From Chrysogorgia sp. JL179-B06 (lineage: Eukaryota; Cnidaria; Anthozoa; Scleralcyonacea; Chrysogorgiidae), in NCBI GenBank assembly GCA_035772405.1, contig JAYKKM010000377.1, positions 1 to 64,000 of the forward strand: 64,000 nucleotides of DNA, read 5' to 3'. The first letter of the stretch is position 1; each line of letters starts with the position of its first letter. The notes under the pieces were generated by a model. That model did no database searches, was not told where the DNA came from, and worked only from the letters and a program-made list of their open reading frames with translations. The translations under genes were made by a program, and so were the position numbers. This document shows, one piece after another, positions 31,592 through 43,944 of the stretch.

Positions 31592-31893
31592 TTTCATCGC
31601 CAAATGTAAGGCCTCGACCTTTTACGGAACGGTAATTTCAGAATGGATCGACGTATAGACAAGGATTACCCGTCCTTAGTGGTCGGCATCCTAACCAGAT
31701 ATTAGTTATGGACAAGCCAATTTTGAATAGATGGACGAACATTTCATTGGTTGTGAAAGCGGACAATCTGGTTGTGGGGTAAGGGCTGTATAGTAGCGAG
31801 ACAAGTGCCTTGGTTTGTTTCAGTACATTGTAACTTAACCAAATCTCCAATCCTAAACCTAACGCAAAATTCGTATGCCTATGGGAAGGTTAA
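31592..31893 (+). other. Probable RAF 3' flank / 3'UTR
   Basis: About 300 bases of apparently unique sequence between the RAF stop codon and the TTAA site of the next transposon. There is no coding potential beyond chance and no recognisable polyadenylation hexamer. Assignment as 3'UTR rests on position only. Confidence 0.4.
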
Positions 31894-32789
31894 AGTGTCT
31901 ATGCAACGAAAAAATCTTCTTTCCATATTCTTTCGAATAAGAGAAATGAAGATGCCATTTCAATTTTCTAATTATCACTTGCCGTTGTCTAGATATTAGA
32001 CTTAGATCAAGTGCGTCTCTCCAAAGGGTTCGGGGATTCGGGAGCGGATGATGGATTGGGGAAGAGCGCAAGGCGGGGGGGGGGGGGGGGGGGAGACGGA
32101 GTTGGTCCACCTGCAGCGAGCCAAAATTTACCGAACTGTTTTGGGGTCGGAGGCGTGTGCATTCAGTGTTCATTTCAATCGGTGATATAGTTTGCGTGCT
32201 TTAATATATTCGATGATGAATTTGTTTAACGATGGTATTAGTTATGGTTAGGTTTTCGTAGATACAAACATTTCGCAGAAAGTACAGTGTTTTTTATTTG
32301 GAAATAAAATCGACATGGCCACTCCCATATAAACGTCAATAATATTTCCCACCAAAATTGTATAAATTATGATAATTAGATTCAAAACGCTGCAGGTGAA
32401 ACAAGTCCGTCTCCCCTGCTCCCCTCGCGCTCTTCCCCAATCCCTCAGCCGCTCACAAATCTCCCAACCGTTTGGAGGGACGGATTTGATCGAAGTCTAT
32501 CTAGATATGAGCATTTGAAATTTAAGTTTGATGACGTCAATTGTTGTGTAAGTGAAATCAATTTTCGTTGATATTTCAGGAAGTGTCACTTGGACAATGA
32601 CGAGACTTGACTGGAAAGTTGGTCACCTCAATTCTAATATTTACGGTTACCACTGAGTAAATTAATAAAATACAATACCACCAAAAAGGACACTTTCAAT
32701 AACAAAAGCTTCAAAGGAACTTGTCATTTTTAAGTAATTTGCATGTATGACATCACTACATCACCTCTGTATATATATATATATATATA

Positions 32790-32860
32790 TAGTAGATCAC
32801 GTTACACCAGTATCATTCCTGATGATGACTGCAAGTTAGTCGAAATGTTGAATAAAATGT
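32790..32860 (+). ncRNA. Hammerhead ribozyme-like motif, copy 2
   Basis: The core box CTGATGA (32819-32825) is followed by stem II GACT/AGTC with loop GCAAGTT, then GAAA (32842-32845). Both conserved boxes and stem II are intact; stems I and III are not convincingly paired here. Located at the centre of the nested inverted repeat. Confidence 0.45.
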
Positions 32861-33033
32861 TAACCCTTTTCGGAGCGTCCATTGTTTTGTATTTTATCAA
32901 TTCTAATAATCCTATTAAGTTTCGTCATTGTCCAAGTGATACTTCCTGAAATAAAGACAAAAATTGATTTCACTTACACAACTAATGACGTCATGAAACT
33001 CAAATTTCAAATGCTCCTATCTAGACAGGGGAA

Positions 33034-33242
33034 GGCTAAAAGGGATGACTCAAAAGGACCTTTCTGTTTTTTTCTGTTTTTTATTTTTCGTTAGGTTTTG
33101 GATAGCTACGGTTAGGGCTAGGTTTAAGATTAGGATCAAGGTTAGGATCAAGGTTATGCAGTTAGGATTAGGATTGAGATTAGGGTTAGGATTAGTAGAT
33201 CTAAAAAATGTAGAGGTCCTTTTGAGTCATCCCTTTTAGCCT
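33034..33242. mobile_element. Small MITE with telomere-like core, copy 2
   Basis: Inverted ends AGGGATGACTCAAAAGGACC and GGTCCTTTTGAGTCATCCCT enclose about 100 bp of degenerate TTAGGR/TTAGGATTAG repeats. Same termini as 5151-5238. Confidence 0.75.
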
Positions 33243-34440
33243 TCACCATCTAGACAACGGCAAATGATAATTAGAACATTGAAATGATATTCTATACATT
33301 CGAAAGAAGAATACGGAAAGCGATTTTTTCGTTGCACAGGCACTTTAAAAATGATTGTTCTGGACCTAGCCAAAAGAAGATAGAAAAGACTACATCTATT
33401 ATTTTAGTATAAGGATTTTGAAAACCCTCTGATCTATCACCGACTGCCGATCTCGAGGTGGACTGGCTGAGATATCGAATTCACTTCGAATTCACTTCGC
33501 CTCATATCTGTCTGAGATTGATTTCAAAGTACATTGTAAACTGGGCCTATAATTGATGATGTTGAATTTTTCATCATTTTATCGATAGCGTTTCGTTGGT
33601 GATCTCCCCCTTCCTTGTGGTGGATCAAAACTTGTGCAAAACAAGCAATCGTGTTTTTTTATTTTCCACGAATGCTCTTCGAATCATTTTAGTATAAGAC
33701 GTCACCCTTTGTAGAAAAACCTGTGTGACAACGGACGGTGTTCCTCACAGAAACTGTGAATTTATTTTTATTCTTTTTAAGGGGACGTAAGTTTATAGTA
33801 GAAAAATCTTAATGGCAGTGCGATCATTTCTGCACTCGTATTGCTCTTTATAGTAATATATAAACTCTGTTAGATTACACATTGCCTCAGAAATGCTGAC
33901 CCCTCTACTACATTTCGCTATATGGTGATCCCGTGTATTCTATTTGCGAGCCATTAGAAATCTCTGTCAGAGGTTGAGCTGGTGGCTCATTAAAAATCTC
34001 TGTGAGGGAAGAGCTGGTGGCTCATCTCGTGGCGCGGCACAGAAACGAGGCTCGTGAGTTTTGTTAACAAACAAACAGGAAAACAGCGTAGGAAAAGTAT
34101 TCATTATATATGACCAGCAGCGAGAAAACGTTGTTTTTGTATACAGAAATGACTTGTTTTGCCTCAGTTCGAACGACAAACGAATAGCAATAACAATTCA
34201 ACAACAACAACAATATTTTCTTTTTCTAAAGCTTCTAATATTTCAAATATTCTTTGTACTCGACTTACTGAGTCCTTTCTAGTGTTGATGTAAAAATTGG
34301 GTAGCATAGCTGTGGATCGCTGGATTGGGGAACGAATTCGTTTGTAAAAAAGTTTGTAAAAGTAAGTTCTAATCCGCCTCAGTGTGCCTGATTTCTTGGG
34401 ATATACTTCATGGTAACAATACATATAGTCTCCCACCATA

Positions 34441-34500
34441 TTTTACGGTTATTATCAGGGTTATGGTTAGGATTAGGGTTACGGTTAGGGTTAGGGGTAT
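34441..34500. repeat. Degenerate TTAGGG-like repeat
   Basis: About eight imperfect copies of GGTTAGGGTTA/GGATTAGGGTTA. Interstitial and short, without flanking inverted repeats; not a telomere. I see no gene in 33345-35015. Confidence 0.6.
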
Positions 34501-35016
34501 AAAAAACAGATGGAAACCCGGTCTAGTGCCGATTTCTTTCCTTGTAAATCCAGCCATGAGTTTCGAAAGATTTGAAACCGACCCACTGATTACAAGTCAG
34601 CGAGCGGTTATTTTTAGCGTAAAACTTGGTGTACCGTATTACAAAATGTACATTCATTTCCACTGAATGCTCGAGATTATTCTTTTGAAAATACATAATC
34701 TTGAACCTTGCAAATCATTATCTCCAGATTACTTTCACTATTTTAAGCCAAATAAATTAATTAGTTTTAAGAAATTAATCTGCGAATAAAATTGGGGTAA
34801 GTCAGGTGATACATCACTGCTTTTCCAGTTATCTATCGTTTGTTGTTCAAACTCAGGTGAATCATTTCGTATTCAAACACAGAGGTCTCGTCAGTGGGGG
34901 CATAATGACCCACGAGCCTCGTTTCCATCTTGATGAGAAAGGTCTGATAAGTGCGTGATCAAATCATGAGACCCATTTCTCCAGATACATTGTGTCTTCT
35001 AAAAACCGTGTCCCAT

Positions 35017-35186
35017 ACACCGAATTCATAAAGATGGCTGCCAAATTATATTATTTTGTGTGAATATAAATTAGCCTTTCGAGCCTCGTCCTTGTGTTTA
35101 TAATTCAAAATAATTTCACACGAAAGGCTAATTTATATTCACATTATAGAATATTCAATTAATCCGCCATCAATGAATTCGGTGTA
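35017..35186. mobile_element. Palindromic MITE, ACACCGAATTCAT arms
   Basis: ACACCGAATTCATAAAGATG mirrors CATCAATGAATTCGGTGT, and GTGAATATAAATTAGCCTTT mirrors AAAGGCTAATTTATATTCAC. A half copy is at about 10600-10680. Confidence 0.7.
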
Positions 35187-35599
35187 TTCTTTTTGAAATT
35201 TCCGGCTCTTCCCTCCAGATTTTCGTCAACGCTTTTTCCGTTTGCCCGCTCACGTGCGCTTGTGAAATTTGAAATCAATTTGAAGTCGTTGCAGAGTCTC
35301 TGGGTAAATTATTTTATACACAAACCTTTTGTAATTTCTATTATTTATAATAGCAAATGTTACCAATTTTAATTGTATTTTATTTGTAAATAGTTTGGAA
35401 AATGTAAATTATTTGCTTGTATATCGTGTCTCGGTGCCTAACGGGCATTGTAATTAAATGGACTCTGTGTATTTTGTATGATGTTTCGCATTACTGCATT
35501 ACAACTCGCGGAATAGGTACTTATAGTACGTATTCCACATGAACAAGAGCAAATTGATTGCCCTGACGAGCAAATACATTATTGTATATCCCGACAACG

Positions 35600-35715
35600 A
35601 ATTGTACCTAAATATACCAGTACTAATAATACTACCAATAATACTAATAATACTAACCTTAATAATAACCCTAATACTAACCCAACCCTAATACTAATGG
35701 CCTAATATACTAACA
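35600..35715. repeat. ACTAATAAT simple repeat
   Basis: Irregular tandem copies of ACTAATAATACTAACC. Non-coding. 35200-35600 shows nothing recognised. Confidence 0.65.
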
Positions 35716-35744
35716 TTAGTAACATCATTCACTACAACATTGTG

Positions 35745-35965
35745 TATATTAACGCATCCAAGCATTACCGATATATAGTGACTGCCGCATAGGCAGTACA
35801 TATATCGATTCAACCAGTACATCATTGTAACCTTCGCTCTCCATCTGAGTCTCGTTAGCTCAATGGTTAGAGCGTCTCATCGGCAATCAGAAGGTTACAG
35901 GTTCGATTCCTGTACGGGACTCAGAATCATTTTTTTGAGGATATGAGCTTGATGATCGTCCCACA
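35745..35965 (+). mobile_element. tRNA-derived SINE (type 1), most complete copy
   Basis: Order: ACGCATCCAAGCATTACCGA, TAGTGACTGCCGCATAGGC, then the tRNA-like head (35849-35921), then CAGAATCATTTTTTTGAGGA and GAGCTTGATGATCGTCC. The head folds as a cloverleaf with acceptor GTCTCGT/ACGGGAC and T stem ACAGG/CCTGT. The A and B boxes for RNA polymerase III are intact. Confidence 0.85.
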
Positions 35966-35984
35966 TTCACTACAGCAGTACTGT

Positions 35985-36145
35985 ACATTGTAACCTTGTA
36001 ACCTTCGCTCTCCATCTGAGTCTCGTTAGCTCAATGGTTAGAGCGTCTCATCGGCAATCAGAAGGTTACAGGTTCGATTCCTGCACGGGACTCAGAATCA
36101 TTTTTCTGAGGATACGAGCTTCACGATCGTCCACGTATCGTCCAT
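35985..36145 (+). mobile_element. tRNA-derived SINE (type 1), 5'-shortened copy
   Basis: The tRNA-like head at 36020-36092 and the tail GATCGTCCACGTATCGTCC are as in the neighbouring copy, in direct orientation about 170 bp apart. The leading segment is truncated, so this is either a tandem duplication or a second insertion. Confidence 0.8.
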
Positions 36146-36349
36146 TAGTAACACCAAGTTAAGACAATGTATTTGCAATGGCGTAGCCAAACGCGAGCTC
36201 ATCCGGGTCTAAGCGTTAGCTCAAAATTTATCTGGTATCTACCTGATAATACCATGTTTACCCCCAAATAAGGAAACGTTCGAATTTTCAAAAAAACCTG
36301 GAAAATGTCTAATTTTTCCCTCATTAGCATTCGTGAGCGAACATCCATT

Positions 36350-39300
36350 GGTTGACTATTTGGTGTATTTTCTAATAGATTTCTATATTAAGTGTATTTT
36401 CTAATAGATTACTATTAGGTGCATTTTCTAATAGATTCCAATTGGTGTATTTGCTAATAGATTTCTATGAGGTGTATTTTCGAATAGATCACTATTGTAT
36501 TTTCTAATAAATTCCAATAGGTGTATTTTCTAATATATTTCTATTAGGTGTATTTTCGAATAGATTACTATTAGGTGAATTTTCTAATAGAGTTCTATGA
36601 GGTGTATTCTATTAGGTGTATTTTCTAATAGATTTCTATTAGGTGTATTTTCTAATAGATTTCTATTACGTGTATTCATTAGGTGTATTTTCTAATAGAT
36701 TTCTATTGGGTGTATTCTATTAGGTATATTTTCGAATAGATTACTATTAGGTGTATTCTATTAGATAGAAATTAGGTGTATTCTATTAGGTGTATTTTCT
36801 AATAGATATCTATTAGGTGTATTTTCGAATAGATTACTATTAGGTGTATTCTATTAGGTGTATTTTCTAATAGATATCAGGTGTATTTTCTAATAGATTA
36901 CTATTAGGTTTATTTTCTAATAGATATCTATTAGGTGTATTCTATTAGGTGTATTTTCTAATAGATATCTATTATAGATTACTGTTAGGTGTATTTTCTA
37001 ATAGATTATTTTAGGTGTATTTTCTAATAGATTTCTATTAGGTGTATTTTCGAATAGATTACTATTAGGTGTATTCTATTAGGTGTATTTTCTAATAGAT
37101 TTCTATTAGGTGTATTTTCTAATAGATTTCTATTAGGTGTATTTTCGAATAGATTACTATTAGGTGTATTCTATTAGGTGTATTTTCTAATAGATTTCTA
37201 TTAGGTGTATTTTCTAATAGATTTCTATTAGGTGTATTCTATTTGTGTATTTTCTAATAGATTTCTATTAGGTGTATTTTCTAATAGATTCCTATTAGGT
37301 GTATTTTCTAATAGATTTCTATTAGGTGTATTTTCTAATAGATTACTATTAGGTGTATTTTCGAATAGATTACTATTAGGTGTATTCTATTAGGTGTATT
37401 TTCTAATAGATTTCTATTAGGTGTATTTTCTAATAGATTTCTATTAGGTGTATTTTCGAATAGATTACTATTAGGTGTATTGTATTAGGTGTATTTTCTA
37501 ATAGATTTCTATTAGGTGTATTTTCGAATAGATTACTATTAGGTGTATTGTATTAGGTGTATTTTCTAATAGATTTCTATTAGGTGTATTTTCGAATAGA
37601 TTTCTATTAGGTGTATTCTATTAGGTGTATTTTCTAATAGATTTCTATTACGTGTATTCTATTAGGTGTATTTTCTAATAGATTTCTATTGGGTGTATTC
37701 TATTAGGTATATTTTCGAATAGATAGAAATTAGGCGTATTCTATTTGGTGTATTTTCTAATGGATATCTATTAGGTGTATTTTCGAATAGATTACTATTA
37801 GGTGTATTCTATTAGATAGAAATTAGGTGTATTCTATTTGGTGTATTTTCTAATAGATATCTATTTGGTGTATTCTATTAGGTGTATTTTCGAATAGATA
37901 GAAATTAGGTGTATTCTATTACGTGTATTTTCTAATAGATATCTATTAGGTGTATTTTCTAATAGATTTCTATTAGGTGTATTTTCTAATAGATTACTAT
38001 TGGGAGTATTTTCTAATAGATTACTATTAGGTGTATTTTCTAATAGATTACTATTAGGTGTATTTTCTAATAGATTACTATTAGGTGTATTTTCTAATAG
38101 ATTACTATTAGGTTTATTTTCTAATAGATTTCTATTAGGTGTATTCTATTAGGTGTATTTTATAACATAGATATCTATTAGGTGTATTTTCTAATAGATT
38201 ACTATTAGGTGTATTTTCTAATAGATTACTATTAGGTGTATTTTCTAATAGATTACTATTAGGTGTATTTTCTAATAGATTACTATTAGGTTTATTTTCT
38301 AATAGATTTCTATTAGGTGTATTTTATAACATAGATATCTATTAGGTGTATTTTCTAATAGATTTCTATTAGGTGTATTTTCGAATAGATTTCTATTAGG
38401 TGTATTCTATTAGGTGTATTTTCTAATAGATTTCTATTGGGTGTATTCTATTAGGTATATTTTCGAATAGATAGAAATTAGGCGTATTCTATTTGGTGTA
38501 TTTTCTAATGGATATCTATTAGGTGTATTTTCGAATAGATTACTATTAGGTGTATTCTATTATATAGAAATTAGGTGTATTCTATTAGGTGTATTTTCTA
38601 ATAGATATCTATTAGATTGCATTTTCTAATAGATTTCTATTAGGTGTATTTTCTAATAGATGACTATTAGGTGTATTTTCTAATAGATTACTATTAGGTT
38701 TATTCTATTAGGTGTATTTTCTAATAGATTTATATTAGGTGTATTCTATTAGGTGTATTTTCTAATAGATTTCTATTAGGTGTATTCTATTAGGTGTATT
38801 TTCTAATAGATTTCTATTAGGTGTATTCTATTAGGTGTATTTTCTAATATATATCTATTAGGTGTATTTTCTAATAGATTTCTATTAGGTGTATTTTCGA
38901 ATAGATTACTATTAGGTGTATTCTATTAGGTGTATTTTAGAATAGATAGAAATTAGGTGTATTCTATTAGGTGTATTTTCTAATAGATTATTATCAGGTG
39001 TATTTTCTAATAGATTACTATTAGGTGTATTTTCTAATAGATTACTATTGGGTGTATTTTCTAATATATTACTATTAGGTGTATTTTCTAATAGATTATT
39101 ATCAGGTGTATTTTCTAATAGATTACTATTAGGTGTATTTTCTAATAGATTACTATTAGGTTTATTTTCTAATAGATTTCTATTAGGTGTATTCTATTAG
39201 GTGTATTTTATAACATAGATATCTATTAGGTGTATTTTCTAATGGATTTCTATTAGGTGTATTTTCGAATGGATTTCTATTAGGTGTATTCTATTAGGTG

Positions 39301-41395
39301 TATTTTCTAATAGATTTCTATTGGGTGTATTCTATTAGGTATATTTTCGAATAGAAAGAAATTAGGCGTATTCTATTTGGTGTATTTTCTAATGGATATC
39401 TATTAGGTGTATTTTCGAATAGATTACTATTAGGTGTATTCTATTATATAGAAATTAGGTGTATTCCTATTAGGTGTATTTTCTAATAGATATGTATTAG
39501 ATTGCATTTTCTAATAGATTTCTATTAGGTGTATTTTCTAATAGATTACTATTAGGTGTATTTTCTAATAGATTACTATTAGGTTTATTCTATTAGGTGT
39601 ATTTTCTAATAGATTTCTATTAGGTGTATTCTATTAGGGTGTATTTTCTAATAGATTTCTATTAGGTGTATTCTATTAGGTGTATTTTCTAATAGATTTC
39701 TATTAGGTGTATTCTATTAGGTGTATTTTCTAATATATATCTATTAGGTGTATTTTCTAATAGATTTCTATTAGGTGTATTTTCGAATAGATTACTATTA
39801 GGTGTATTCTATTAGGTGTATTTTCGAATAGATAGAAATTAGGTGTATTCTATTAGGTGTATTTTCTAATAGATATCTATTAGGTGTATTTTCTAATAAA
39901 TTTCTATTTGGTGTATTTTCTAATAGATTACTATTGGGTGTATTTTCTGATAGATTACTATTAGATGTATTTTCTAATAGATTTCGATTAGGTGTATTTT
40001 CGAATAGATTACTATTAGGTGTATTTTCTAATAGATTTCTATTAGGTGTATTCTATTAGGTGTATTTTCTAATAGATTACTATTGGGTGTATTTTCTAAT
40101 ATATTACTATTAGGTGTATTTTCTAATAGATTATTATGAGGTGTATTTTCTAATAGATTACTATTAGGTGTATTTTCTAATAGATTTCTATTAGGTGTAT
40201 TTTCTAATAGATTACTATTAGGTGTATTTTCTAATAGATTACTATTAGGTGTATTTTCTAATAGATTACTATTAGGTGTATTTTCTAATAGATTACTATT
40301 AGGTTTATTTTCTAATAGATTTCTATTAGGTGTATTCTATTAGGTGTATTTTATAACATAGATATCTATTAGGTGTATTTTCTAATAGATTTCTATTAGG
40401 TGTATTTTCGAATAGATTTCTATTAGGTGTATTCTATTAGGTGTATTTTCTAATAGATTTCTATTGGGTGTATTCTATTAGGTATATTTTCGAATAGATA
40501 GAAATTAGGCGTATTCTATTTGGTGTATTTTCTAATGGATATCTATTAGGTGTATTTTCGAATAGATTACTATTAGGTGTATTCTATTATATAGAAATTA
40601 GGTGTATTCTATTAGGTGTATTTTCTAATAGATATCTATTAGATTGCATTTTCTAATAGATTTCTATTAGGTGTATTTTCTAATAGATTACTATTAGGTG
40701 TATTTTCTAATAGATTACTATTAGGTTTATTCTATTAGGTGTATTTCTAATAGATTTATATTAGGTGTATTCAATTAGGTGTATTTTCTAATAGATTTCT
40801 ATTAGGTGTATTCTATTAGGTGTATTTTCTAATAGATTTCTATTAGGTGTATTCTATTAGGTGTATTTTCTAATATATATCTATTAGGTGTATTTTCTAA
40901 TAGATTTCTATTAGGTGTATTTTCGAATAGATTACTATTAGGTGTATTCTATTAGGTGTATTTTCGAATAGATAGAAATTAGGTGTATTCTATTAGGTGT
41001 ATTTTCTAATAGATATCTATAAGGTGTATTTTCTAATAGATTTCTATTAGGTGTATTTTCTAATAGATTACTATTGGGTGTATTTTCTAATAGATTACTA
41101 TTAGGTGTATTTTCTAATAGATTTCGATTAGGTGTATTTTCGAATAGATTACTATTAGGTGTATTTTCTAATAGATTTCTATTAGGTGTATTCTATTAGG
41201 TGTATTTTCTAATAGATTACTATTGGGTGTATTTTCTAATATATTACTATTAGGTGTATTTTCTAATAGATTATTATCAGGTGTATTTTCTAATAGATTA
41301 CTATTAGGTGTATTTTCTAATAGATTTCTATTAGGTGTATTTTCTAATAGATTACTATTAGGTGTATTTTATAATAGATTACTATTTTGCGTAGT
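36350..41395. repeat. 5-kb 27-bp satellite with higher-order structure
   Basis: Nearly 190 units of a 27-bp repeat containing TTAGGTGTATTTTCTAATAG and ATTTCTA, interspersed with 14-bp half units (TATTAGGTGTATTC). Each unit holds the dyad CTAATAGA-TT-TCTATTAG. Marker variants (TATAACATAGATATC at 38161, 38325, 39209, 40352; ATTAGATTGCATTTT at 38611, 39496, 40638) recur at the same offsets (885, then 1142), so blocks of about 0.9-1.1 kb have been copied. Confidence 0.97.
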
Positions 41396-42050
41396 TACTA
41401 AAGCGAGGAACGATCTAAAACGACCTAAAACCATCTAAAACCATCTACAAAGACCTGTAAAACGATCTAAAACGACCTAAAACCATCTTATAAAACCATC
41501 TAAGGTAATATCCTCATGTTTCGCGCACCAATTGGTAAAACTTCATGTTATATTAAAATAGACACCCTAATCCAACCTTTAATCTTAACTCCCAGCTTTA
41601 ATGTTTTCCTAACTATAACCCCCCCCCCCCCCCCCCCCTTCTTCAATTGGTGCAGGATAGGGATTGTAGGGGAAATGGTCGTACCGGTATTGTCGTAGCG
41701 GTAAATATAGGGGGGAACGATGATTGGTAAGGATAGAGTGGCAAGCACATTGTCTTCAATACAAGGAGTTGGATTCAAGTAAAGGTATGTAAACTTAATA
41801 TGAATAATGAATATATATTAGCATTTTTGGCTCCTTAAAAATAAACATGGCAATTATTTCAAAACAGTTTAAAATGAAATCGCACAATTATGTTGTTCTT
41901 TATCAAATTGGACTAGTGACTTTAAAGAACGATGCAATACTGCTAAGCGAATTTTGGGCAGTTTATCAAAGTTCAACGAGGATTAACAATCACTAATCGT
42001 GAAAGTGGATGGGTATATATTCATTATTCATATTAAATTTACATATCTTT
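41395..42050. other. Sequence between satellite blocks
   Basis: Starts with a short tandem repeat (AAAACGATCTAAAACGACCT words, 41400-41510), then a poly-C run (41619-41638) and apparently unique A/T-rich sequence with no gene recognised. Confidence 0.4.
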
Positions 42051-42240
42051 AATAGACCTTACCCCCATTATGACGCATGAATCTATTAGTGACTACTACT
42101 ACCAGAATCCTTTTCGGTATATCTTTTGTGATGTTAAGTTGGGCAATTGTTTTCCGTCTCCCAGAGGGAGTTTAACATTAACATGAGAAAGGAAATCTCG
42201 CAAGGAATTATGGTAGTAGCAGTCACTAATAGATTCGTAC
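42051..42240. mobile_element. MITE with AATAGACCTTACCC termini, copy 2
   Basis: Nearly identical to 5701-5868 for its first 120 bases (AGAATCCTTTTCGGTATATC, TGGGCAATTGTTTTCCGTCT), then carries about 35 extra bases before TGGTAGTAGCAGTCACTAATAG. The outermost right terminus is degraded. Confidence 0.75.
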
Positions 42241-42289
42241 GTCAATATTGGTGATATAGGTTCCCTATTAAAATATTATCATCATCATC

Positions 42290-42600
42290 ATTTTCTAATA
42301 GATTTCTATTTGGTATATTTTCTAATAGATTTCTATTAGATGTATTTTATAATAGATTTCTATTAGATGTATTTTACAATAGATTTCTATTAGGTGCATT
42401 TTCTAATAGATTTCAGGTGTATTTTATAATAGATTTGTATTAGATGTATTTTATAATAGATTGCTATTAGGTGTATTTTCTAATAGATTTCTATTTGGTG
42501 TATTTTCTAATAGATTTCTATTTGGTATATTTTCTAATAGATTTCTATTAGTGTATTTTCTAATAGATTTCTATTAGATGTATTTTATAATAGATACATA
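42290..42600. repeat. 27-bp satellite, detached block
   Basis: About eleven further units of the same 27-bp repeat (TTTCTAATAGATTTCTATTAG), with more TTTATAATAG and TTGGTATATT variants than the main array 0.9 kb to the left. Confidence 0.9.
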
Positions 42601-42689
42601 AATAGTTATTATAATAAATAGTTAAGAAAACTAATGATGATAAAAACTGTAAAAATAAATAGTTAAGGTTAATTGATTGGTGTACTGGG

Positions 42690-42810
42690 TACTAGGTACT
42701 GTATATAATAGAATAAATTGTCGATGTTGTAAAGCGCATTTGATCATATACATATGCTAGTTTGCGCTATATAAATAGTAAACATTATTATTATTATTAT
42801 ATAAAAGAAT
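42690..42810 (+). mobile_element. Retroelement 3' tail
   Basis: GTAAAGCGCATTTGATCATA then GCGCTATATAAATAGTAAAC and an (ATT)n run. This AAAGCGC...GCGCTATATAAAT(ATT)n ending is a common retroelement 3' end in invertebrates; the same kind of end is seen in minus orientation at 54355-54420 next to a LINE ORF. Confidence 0.6.
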
Positions 42811-42829
42811 ATTTAAATTAGCCGCCATT

Positions 42830-43480
42830 ATGAAAGAGGTCTATATACTGCTCTTATGCACCTGTCAATTGAAAGCCCGACCTCCCCCTCCCCACCCCGG
42901 GACAAGGTGGGGAAACGTGGGGGATTTTATAGCATTTGAAAGCATTTTTTGCACCTGGAGGTCGGAGATTTCTCAGGATTTGCATTTGCCCATTTCTCCC
43001 TGGGGAGGAAGGGGTGGGGATTTGACTCGCTCCCAGTTTCTCAGCGCCGTTACTCCTGTACATGGCACATTAGCCTGCGTAGCCGGCGGTTTTTTAGGGG
43101 TTGGAGGTCGGGTAAGCCATAGTTAGGTAAGCGTTGGGGTTTGGAGTCGAGCAAGCGGGCTGGCCGCCTCTCCGCCTCGCCCGCATTCCGCCTCGCCCGC
43201 CCTATCAGCCCGCTTAGAGACGGGTTTATTTGAGACGGGTTTGTTTCGAGACGGGTTTATGTTTTGGTTTCAACAACAAATTGTTGTATGCGGCGGGCGA
43301 GAGAAAACGGGCGAGCGAGCGAGAGAAAACCCGCGGGAGAGAAAAGCCGCGGGAGAAAAAAACCGCTGGCGGAAAACCCGCGGGCGAGAAAATTGGGAGG
43401 GGAGACTTGTTTCCCTTGCAGCAATTTGAATCATATTATATATTCTGGCGCGAAAGTTGATTGACAAATTTGCGGTGATG
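42830..43480. other. GC-rich region left of helicase fragment
   Basis: G/C-rich repeats (GCCTCGCCCGC, GGGAGAGAAAAGCCGCGGG, GGGCGAGAGAAAACGGGCGA) and GAGACGGGTTTRTTT words shared with 19375-19515. The Arg-rich ORFs in three frames are a by-product of the composition. Possibly the end of the element carrying the helicase fragment. Confidence 0.4.
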
Positions 43481-43944
43481 TAATCCGACACTGGCGGTTG
43501 AAGAAAGTACTCCAACTTTAAAATTTCTTTCTCGCTTAGATATTTCGCCAAGTTCCAAAAATAAGACCTGTGTTCTGTGCTGTGCATCAATTGTGAAAGC
43601 CGATATTCGAAGGAAGCTAGCTATTTGGTCCATCGTCTGAAAAAACTAAAGCTTGTTTAAGTTTAGGGCTTTTAATAATCGGCGTAGAACTTGACAAAAC
43701 ATTGCTCTTGACAGAAATAATCTGTCGCCACTGCTATGATCGAAAAAAACTTTGGTTAACAAGATAGTGGCGGTCAGAGAAAGATTTGCATCACGAAGAC
43801 AAAACTGTTGAGTGAAAGATCTACCGCATATACCGCAAAGCGCATGGGAAAATCAGATTTATATGACCATGAGAACGCCGAAGATTGCGAACCAGTGGCA
43901 AGGAAATCATTATTTGAAAGCGACTGCGGCGATTAGAAACGTCA

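Larger units (their letters stand above)
31894..33344. mobile_element. 1.45-kb TTAA element with nested elements
   Basis: The left end AGTGTCTATGCAACGAAAAA and the right end TTTTTTCGTTGCACAGGCACT are inverted and flanked by TTAA (31890-31893, 33345-33348). Inside are an inverted pair at about 32000-32090 and 32405-32515 (GATTGGGGAAGAGCGC), another pair at 32515-32620 and 32905-33020 (TTGTGTAAGTGAAATCAATTT), a hammerhead-like motif and a telomere-like MITE. No transposase. Confidence 0.8.

Noticed and set aside
33100..33205. Internal telomere or chromosome-fusion scar
   Set aside because: The TTAGG-like repeats are degenerate and bounded by MITE inverted ends shared with 5151-5238.
35849..36092. 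Functional tRNA-Ala(GGC) genes
   Set aside because: C at the U33 position, a mispaired anticodon stem, no GGGG acceptor start, and identical flanks in five copies show a tRNA-derived SINE.
36350..41395. CRISPR-like array (regular repeats)
   Set aside because: Units are contiguous tandem repeats with no unique spacers, in an animal genome; this is a satellite.
43230..43464. Arg/Glu-rich ORFs in three frames
   Set aside because: All three frames are open because of GC-rich GAGAGAAAACCCGCGGG repeats; no conserved motif.
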